Shown here in pieces: positions 57,679 through 64,000 of a stretch of 64,000 bases of DNA. Numbering within the stretch: position 1 is the stretch's first letter; the number at the start of each line of letters is the position of its first letter. Both the position numbers and the translations under genes were made by a program. The notes beneath the pieces were generated by a model. The model searched no databases. It saw nothing but the letters and a program-made list of their open reading frames with translations, and had not been told where the DNA came from. The DNA is taken from positions 1 through 64,000 of the forward strand of contig JBCFYV010000502.1 in NCBI GenBank assembly GCA_039000515.1, given 5' to 3'. This DNA comes from Timema cristinae. Lineage: Eukaryota > Arthropoda > Insecta > Phasmatodea > Timematidae.

Positions 57679-57796
57679 GTCCACGACACGTGGTGTTCCC
57701 AAGCGGTCACCCATCCAAGTACTGACCACGCCCGATGCTGCTTAACTTCGGTGATCGGACGAGAAACGGTGTTTTCAGCATGGTATGGCCGTTGAC
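57679..57796 (-). rRNA. 5S rRNA, better-conserved copy
   Basis: 118 nt; 'aagttaagcagcatcgggcg', 'tggtcagtacttggatgggt' and 'gaccgcttgggaacacc' match the metazoan 5S consensus. A TATA-like 'atatatag' sits about 25-30 bp upstream (57818) as in insect 5S genes, and a T-run follows about 8 bp after the 3' end for polymerase III termination. The terminal stem has two mismatches to consensus. Could be functional. The two copies start 544 bp apart, suggesting a 5S repeat unit. Confidence 0.9.
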
Positions 57797-59131
57797 AATA
57801 AATTGGGGTATTCTGGCTATATATGAACATTATAAAAAGCTATATAGCTTCTTATTCATTTAAAAAAAACATATATATTGGTTCTATCAGTTCAGGTATT
57901 AATATAAGTTTACGTGTCAAAACTTGTTTAGATAAGATGAGTTTAGTTTGTAGTATACCGAATCTATATTCTACCTACGGCGCTGCCCTCGTTTGGTCTG
58001 GCTTATATTCTGGTGTTCGAGCCCCAGGCGCGTGTACAGAGTTTGTTTCAAGCGAGTATTTCCCCTCCCCCATGCCGCAAACGCGGGGGACATTTTATAT
58101 AAACTCCAACTTGAATTGTCTGAATCAATGTAGATATCTCAGACGAGTTACGTATATTATATCGAAAAAGTATTATAAACTCTCTTCAAGGGCTGATGAA
58201 GATAATTTGGGCCTAAACTATTTTATAGTGGTAAGAAACTTTTTTTTTTTTTTACTTTTCATAAAACCAATTTGGTTACTCATATTATATAAGGGTTTGT
58301 CAAGGCAACTAAGAACTTCTATAGCTCCGATTAGATGATTGAACTTCATTAAGGCTCGGTCCGTAAAGCGGTCGGCACGTTGAGCTGGGTGTCATTTTTC
58401 TAGAGTTGCACCAATTACACCATCAGAAAATATGTGCTGGCTTAACCTAAAGATTTGTTTGAACATCTCTTCTCTCAATAAGGTAGCTACGCGCCCATAG
58501 TCAAAACCATTCTACTTCAGATACTTTGGTTTGCAAGGGGGCGGCCGTTTTGTTATACTATATTGTGATTCTATTACTTACGCTAGAGGCATCTGTGGAT
58601 GTTATATATTAATTTATTAATTATAGCGTGTGAATTTCTTATAATAAATAGCTATCCTCATTTTCAAGCTACATAATCACATTGAATAAATGGGACGCGC
58701 TCGACCTCTCTGTCTGTCTATCTATATACAACCTATAGACGGTAGCGGCACCTCTAGTGGCAGCGGGATGAACAAGTAGCTGGATTGTCGGCCATCATTG
58801 CCCCCTCCAAAAGCTCAAAGAAATAAATAATATATGTCTTTTGGCGGGAAAAAAAATTCAAACAAACGCGGAGGGCCCTAACCTGTCATACTTCTCACCC
58901 GCAAAAGTCATACTTCTCAAATCACGAAACACCTATACCTACGTCACAGTTTATCGTAAACGAGAGAGCCGAACCGCCTCCCCCGTCATTCACGACGTGA
59001 CTAGTCAACAAACGTTTACTTTTTGCAAAGGATTTGTATTCGGGAAATCTACAACCGGGGAGGTTTTGTGTTCGGTGCAACGCTAAATTTGGAAAGCCTT
59101 CCTGCCTTCCCAGTTGGTCGTGAAGCTACGT
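57797..59131. other. Intergenic; no gene supported
   Basis: A 171-codon plus frame (57823-58338) is Ile/Tyr/Leu-rich with no signature. A tRNA-like scrap ('ggctcggtccgtaaagcgg') lies at 58350-58395. 58720-59100 is less AT-rich unique DNA next to the satellite edge. Confidence 0.4.
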
Positions 59132-62100
59132 TAAAATATGACACTCGTTAACCAAACTGACATACCAGATTTTTTTCGTGTTTTGAAATCTTAGAAAATG
59201 AATCTTCTTTATTTCTTAACGTTTTAGTAAAATCTGTTCTTAAGTTGTTCAAAATAACTTTATTTAATGTTCTGTAACTATATATTCAGTTAAGTGATGG
59301 AAATCATCAATCGAGCGCATATTCTGGATTTCGAGAATCATCGTCCGTTAGAAATCCTCCAGAAATGACAATTTTTATTTTCATCATTTTTAGTCAAAAT
59401 GGTAAACAAGTTGTTCAAAATAACTTTATTAGAGTTGCTGTATCTATACATTCAGTTAGAATATGACATCTCGTCAACCAAACTGACATACCAGATTCTT
59501 TTCGTGTTTTGAAATCTTAGAAAATGAATCTTCTTTATTTCTTAACGTTTTAGTAAAATTTGTTCATAAGTTGTTCAAAATAACTTTATTTAAGGTTCTG
59601 TAACTATATATTCAGTTAAATGATGGAAATCATCAATCGAGCGCATATTCTCGATTTCGAGAATCATCGTCCGTTGAAATCGTCCAGAAATGACAATTCT
59701 TTATTTTCGACATTTTTAGTCAAAATGTTAAACAAGTTGTTCAAAATAACTTTATTAGAGTTACTGTATCTATACTTTCAGTTAAATAATGACACTCGTC
59801 AACCAAACTGACATACCAGATTCTTTTCGTGTTTTGAAATCTTAGAAAATGAATCTTCTTTATTTCTTAACGTTTTAGTAAAATTTGTTCTAATTTGTTC
59901 AAAATAACTTTATTTAAGGTTCTGTAACTATATATTCAGTTAAATGATGGAAATCATCAATCGAGCGCATATTCTGGATTTCGAGAATCATCGTCCATTG
60001 AAATCGTCCAGAAATGACAATTCTTTATTTTTGTCATTTTTAGTCAAATGGTAAACAAGTTGTTCAAAATAACTTTATTAGAGTTGCTGTATCTATACAT
60101 TCAGTTAAAATATGACACTCGTCAACCAAACTGACATACAGATTCTTTTCGTGTTTTGAAATCTTAGAAAATGAATCTTCTTTATTTCTTAACGTTTTAG
60201 TAAAATTTGTTCATAGGTTGTTCAAAATAACTTTATTTAAGGTTCTTACGTACTATATATTCAGTTAAATGAAGGCAATCATGAATCGAGCGCATATTCT
60301 CGATTTCGAGAAACATCGTCTGTTGAAATAGTCCAGAAATGACAATTCTTTATTTTCGTCATTTTTAGTCAAAATAGTAAACAAGTTGTTCAAAATAACT
60401 TTATTAGAGTTACTGTATCTATACTTTAGTTAAAATATGACACTCGTCAACCAAACTGACATACCAGATTCATTTCGTGTTTTGAAAGCTTAGAAAATGA
60501 ATCTTCTTTATTTCTTAACGTTTTAGTAAAATTTGTTCATAAGTTGTTCAAAATAACTTTATTTAAGGTTCTCTAACTATAAATTCAGTTAAATGATGGG
60601 AATCATCAATCGAGCGCATATTCTCAATTTCGAGAATCTCGTCTGTTGAAATCGTCCAGAAATGCAATTTTTTATTTTCGTCATTTTTAGTCAAAATGGT
60701 AAACAAGTTGTTCAAAATAACTTTATTAGAGTTGCTGTATCTATACATTCAGTTAAAATATGACACTCGTCAACCAAGCTGACATACAGATTCTTTTCGT
60801 GTTTTGAAATCTTAGAAAATGAATCTTCTTTATTTCTTAACGTTTTAGTAAAATTTATTCTTAAGTTGGTCAAAATAACTTTATTTAAGGTTCTGTAACT
60901 ATATATTCAGTTAATTGATGGAAATCATCAATCGAGCGCATATTCTCGATTTCGAGAATCATCGTCTGTTGAAATCGTCCAGAAATGACAATTTTTTATT
61001 TTCGTCATTTTTAGTAAAAATGGTAAACAAGTTGTTCAAAATAACTTTATTAGAGTTGCTGTATCTATACATTCATTTAAAATATGACACTCGTCAACCA
61101 AACTGACATACCAGATTCTTTTCGTGTTTAAAATCTTAGAAAATGAATCTTCTTTATTTCTTAACGTTTTAGTAAAATTTGTTCATAAGTTGTTCAAATA
61201 ACTTTATTTAAGGTTCTGTATATATATTCAGTTAAATGATGGGAATTATCAATCGAGTTCATATTCTCGATTTCGAGAATCATCGTCTGTTGAAATCGTC
61301 CAGAAATGACAATTCTTTATTTTCGTCATTTTTAGTCAAAATGGTAAACAAGTTGTTCAAAATAACTTTATTAGTGTTGCTGTATCTATACATTCAGTTA
61401 AAATATGACACTCGTCAACCAAACTGACATACAAGATTCTTTTCGTTTTTTGAAATCTTAGAAAATGATTCTTCTTATTTCTTAACGTTTTAGTAAAATT
61501 TGTTCTTAAGTTGTTCAAAATAACTTTATTTAAAGTTCTGTAACTATATATTCAGTTAAATGATGGAAATAATCAATCGAGCGCATATTCTCGATTTCGA
61601 GAATCATCGTCTGTTGAAATCGCCCAGAAATGACAATTCTTTATTTTCGTCATTTTTAGTCAAAATAGTAAACAAGTTGTTCAAAATAACTTTATTAGAG
61701 TTGCTGTATCTATACATTCAGTTAAAATATGACACTCGTCAACCAAACTGACATACCAGATTCTTTTCGTGTTTTGAAATCTTAGAAAATGAATCTTCTT
61801 TATTTCTTAACGTTATAGTAACATTTGTTCTTAAGTTGTTCAAAATAACTGTATATAAGGTTCTGTAACTATATATACAGTTAAATGATGGAAATCATCA
61901 ATCGAGCGCATATTCTCGATTTCGAGAATCATCGTCCGTTGAAATCGTCCAGAAACGACAATTCTTTATTTTCGTCACTTTTAGTCAAAATTGTAAGCAA
62001 GTTGTTTAAAATAACTTTATTAGAGTTGCTGTATTTATACATTCAGTTAGATTATGACACTCGTCAACCAAACTGACATACCAGATTCATTTAGTGTTTT

Positions 62101-64000
62101 GAATTCTTAGAAAATGAATCTTCTTTATTTCTTAACGTTTTAGTAAAATTTGTTCTTAAGTTGTTCAAAATAACTTTATTTAAGGATCTGTTACTATATA
62201 TTCAGTTAAATGATGGAAATAATCAATCAAGCGCATATTCTCGATTTCAAGAATCAACGTCTGTTGAAATCGTCCAGAAATGACAATTCTTTATTTTCGT
62301 CATTTTTAGTCAAAATGGTAAACAAGTTGTTCAAATAACTTTATTAGAGTTGCTGTATCCATACATCGAGTTAAAATATGACACTCGTCAACCAAACTGA
62401 CATACCAGATACTTTTCGTGTTTTGGAATCTTAGAAAATGAATCTTCTTTATTTCTTAACGTTTTAGTAAAATGTCCTCATAAGTTGTTCAAAATAACTT
62501 TATTTAAGGTTCTGTAACTATATATTCAGTTAAATGATGGAAATCATCAATCGAGCGCATATTCTCGATTTCGAGAATCATCGTCCGTTGAAATCGTCCA
62601 GAAATGACAATTTTCGTCATTTTTTGTCAAAATGGTAAACAAGTTGTTCAAAATGACTTTATTAGAGTTGCTGTATTTATACATTCAGTTAAAATATACA
62701 CTCGTCAACCAAACTGACATACCAGATTCTTTTCGTGTTTTGAAATCTTAGAAAATAAATCTTCTTTATTTCTTAACGTTTTAGTAAAATTTGTTCATAA
62801 GTTGTTCAAAATAACTTTATTTAAGGTTCTGTAACTAAATATTCAGTTAAATGATGGAAATCATCAATCGAGCGCATATTCTCGATTTCGAGAATCATCG
62901 TCTGTTGAAATCGTCCAGAAATGACAATTCTTTATTTTCGTTATTTTTAGTCAAAATGGTAAACAAGTTGTTCAAAATAACTTTATTAGAGTTACTGTAT
63001 CTATACTTTTAGTTAAAATATGACACTCGTCAACCAAACTGACATACCAATTCTTTTCGTGTTTTGAAATCTTAGAAAATTAATCTTCTTTATATTCTTA
63101 ACGTTTTAGTAAAATTTGTTCATAAGTTGTTCAAAATAACTTCATTTAAGGTTCTGTAACTATATATTCAGTTAAATGATGGAAATCATCCATCGAGCGC
63201 ATATTCTCGATTTCGAGAATCATCGTGTGTTGAAATCGTCCAGAAATGACAATTCTTTATTTTCGACATTTTTAGTCAAATGTAAACAAGTTGTTCAAAA
63301 TAACTTTATTAGAGTTGCTGTATCTATACATTCAGTTAAAATATGACACTCGTCAACCAAACTGACATACCAGATTCTTTTCGTGTTTTGAAATCTTAGA
63401 AAATGAATCTTCTTTATTTCTTAACGTTTTAGTAAAATTTGTTCATAAGTTGTTCAAAATAACTTTATTTAAGGTTCTGTAACTATATATTCAGTTAAAT
63501 GATGGAAATCATCAATCGAGCGCATATTCTCGATTTCGAGAATCATCGTCTGTTGAAATCGTCCAGAAATGACAATTCTTTATTTTCGTCATTTTTAGTC
63601 AAAATGGTAAACAAGTTGTTCAAAATAACTTTATTAGAGTTGCTGTATCTATACATTCAGTTAAATATGACACTCGTCAACCAAACTGACATACCAGATT
63701 CTTTTCGTGTTTTGAAATCTTAGAAAATGAATCTTCTTTATTTCTTAACGTTTTAGTAAAATTTGTTCATAAGTTGTTCAAAATAACTTTATTTAAGGTC
63801 TGTAACTATATATTCAGTTAAATGATGGAAATCATCAATCGAGCGCATATTCTCGATTTCGAGAATCATCGTCTGTTGAAATCGTCCAGAAATGACAATT
63901 CTTTATTTTCGTCATTTTTAGTCAAAATGTAAACAAGTTGTTTCAAATAACTTTATTAGAGTTGCTGTATTATACATTCAGTTAAAATATGACACTCGTC
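59132..64000. repeat. Satellite array, about 323-bp dimeric monomer, at least 15 copies
   Basis: Landmark 'atgatggaaatcatc' recurs at 59294, 59620, 59944, 60269, 60593, 60915, 61236, 61560, 61885, 62210, 62534, 62851, 63176, 63499 and 63822 (mean spacing 323 bp, range 317-326). Each monomer has two related halves: 'aagttgttcaaaataacttt' followed by 'attcagttaa' occurs in both, with diverged sequence between, so the unit arose from an ancestral repeat of about 160 bp. Each carries the perfect inverted pair attctcga-tt-tcgagaat, with rare mutations. The array continues beyond the window. Confidence 0.95.

Noticed and set aside
57823..58338. 171-codon plus-strand frame
   Set aside because: Ile/Tyr/Leu/Ser-rich, no motif, crosses the upstream flank of the 5S gene and ends in a T-run-encoded Phe stretch; chance is more likely.
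59132..64000. CRISPR-like array
   Set aside because: Units of 323 bp are almost wholly repeated with no unique spacers; eukaryotic satellite.

Overview
The window is non-prokaryotic DNA from an arthropod, most likely an insect. It is AT-rich and intron/repeat-dominated, and it holds a metazoan histone H2B remnant whose N-terminal tail matches insect H2B, two 5S rRNA genes, tRNA-derived SINEs, a jockey-type LINE, a Polinton/Maverick and a long satellite array. I cannot name the species. Intact host coding is almost absent: I see only two probable terminal exons (15280-15528 and 33321-33474).

Layout: 1-15.2 kb is repeat-rich intergenic DNA (SINE copies, a foldback element, a 1.5 kb inverted-repeat element, small tandem arrays). 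15.66-20.17 kb is a decayed jockey-clade retrotransposon. 20.3-22.45 kb is a remnant of a histone locus: upstream-type tandem repeats, an H2B pseudogene with its 3' stem-loop, and a second histone-type upstream region. About 22.5-31.76 kb is an anomalous, homopolymer-smeared block that I read as corrupted consensus; nothing coding in it should be trusted. 31.8-38.26 kb is AT-rich intergenic DNA with one probable exon.

38271-55471 is the centrepiece: a complete-ended Polinton/Maverick of 17,201 bp with about 155-bp terminal inverted repeats and a CACACA duplication on both sides. A leftward block, read from 43136 down, encodes the packaging ATPase, a fibre-like protein with two K-x-YVD repeats, a two-piece protein that looks like the Polinton DUF8207 family, the DDE integrase with chromodomain, and a terminal gene of unknown role. 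A rightward block from 43198 encodes a phospholipase A2-type capsid protein, an adenain-like protease, the single jelly-roll minor capsid (penton) protein, a 42-residue basic microprotein, the double jelly-roll major capsid protein and two small unknown proteins. A leftward protein-primed DNA polymerase B sits near the right end, followed by an OB-fold-like small protein. Together these are a virus-like genome: protease, penton, major capsid and ATPase would build and fill a particle, polB would copy the genome, integrase would insert it. It is now dead: the polymerase palm domain is gone and replaced by tandem arrays, and most capsid genes carry stops or frameshifts. Integrase, ATPase and the small ORFs remain open.

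55.5-59.1 kb is intergenic with a GT microsatellite and two 5S rRNA genes on the minus strand. 59132-64000 is a satellite of about 323-bp monomers (at least 15 copies), each an old dimer of two related halves; it runs off the window.
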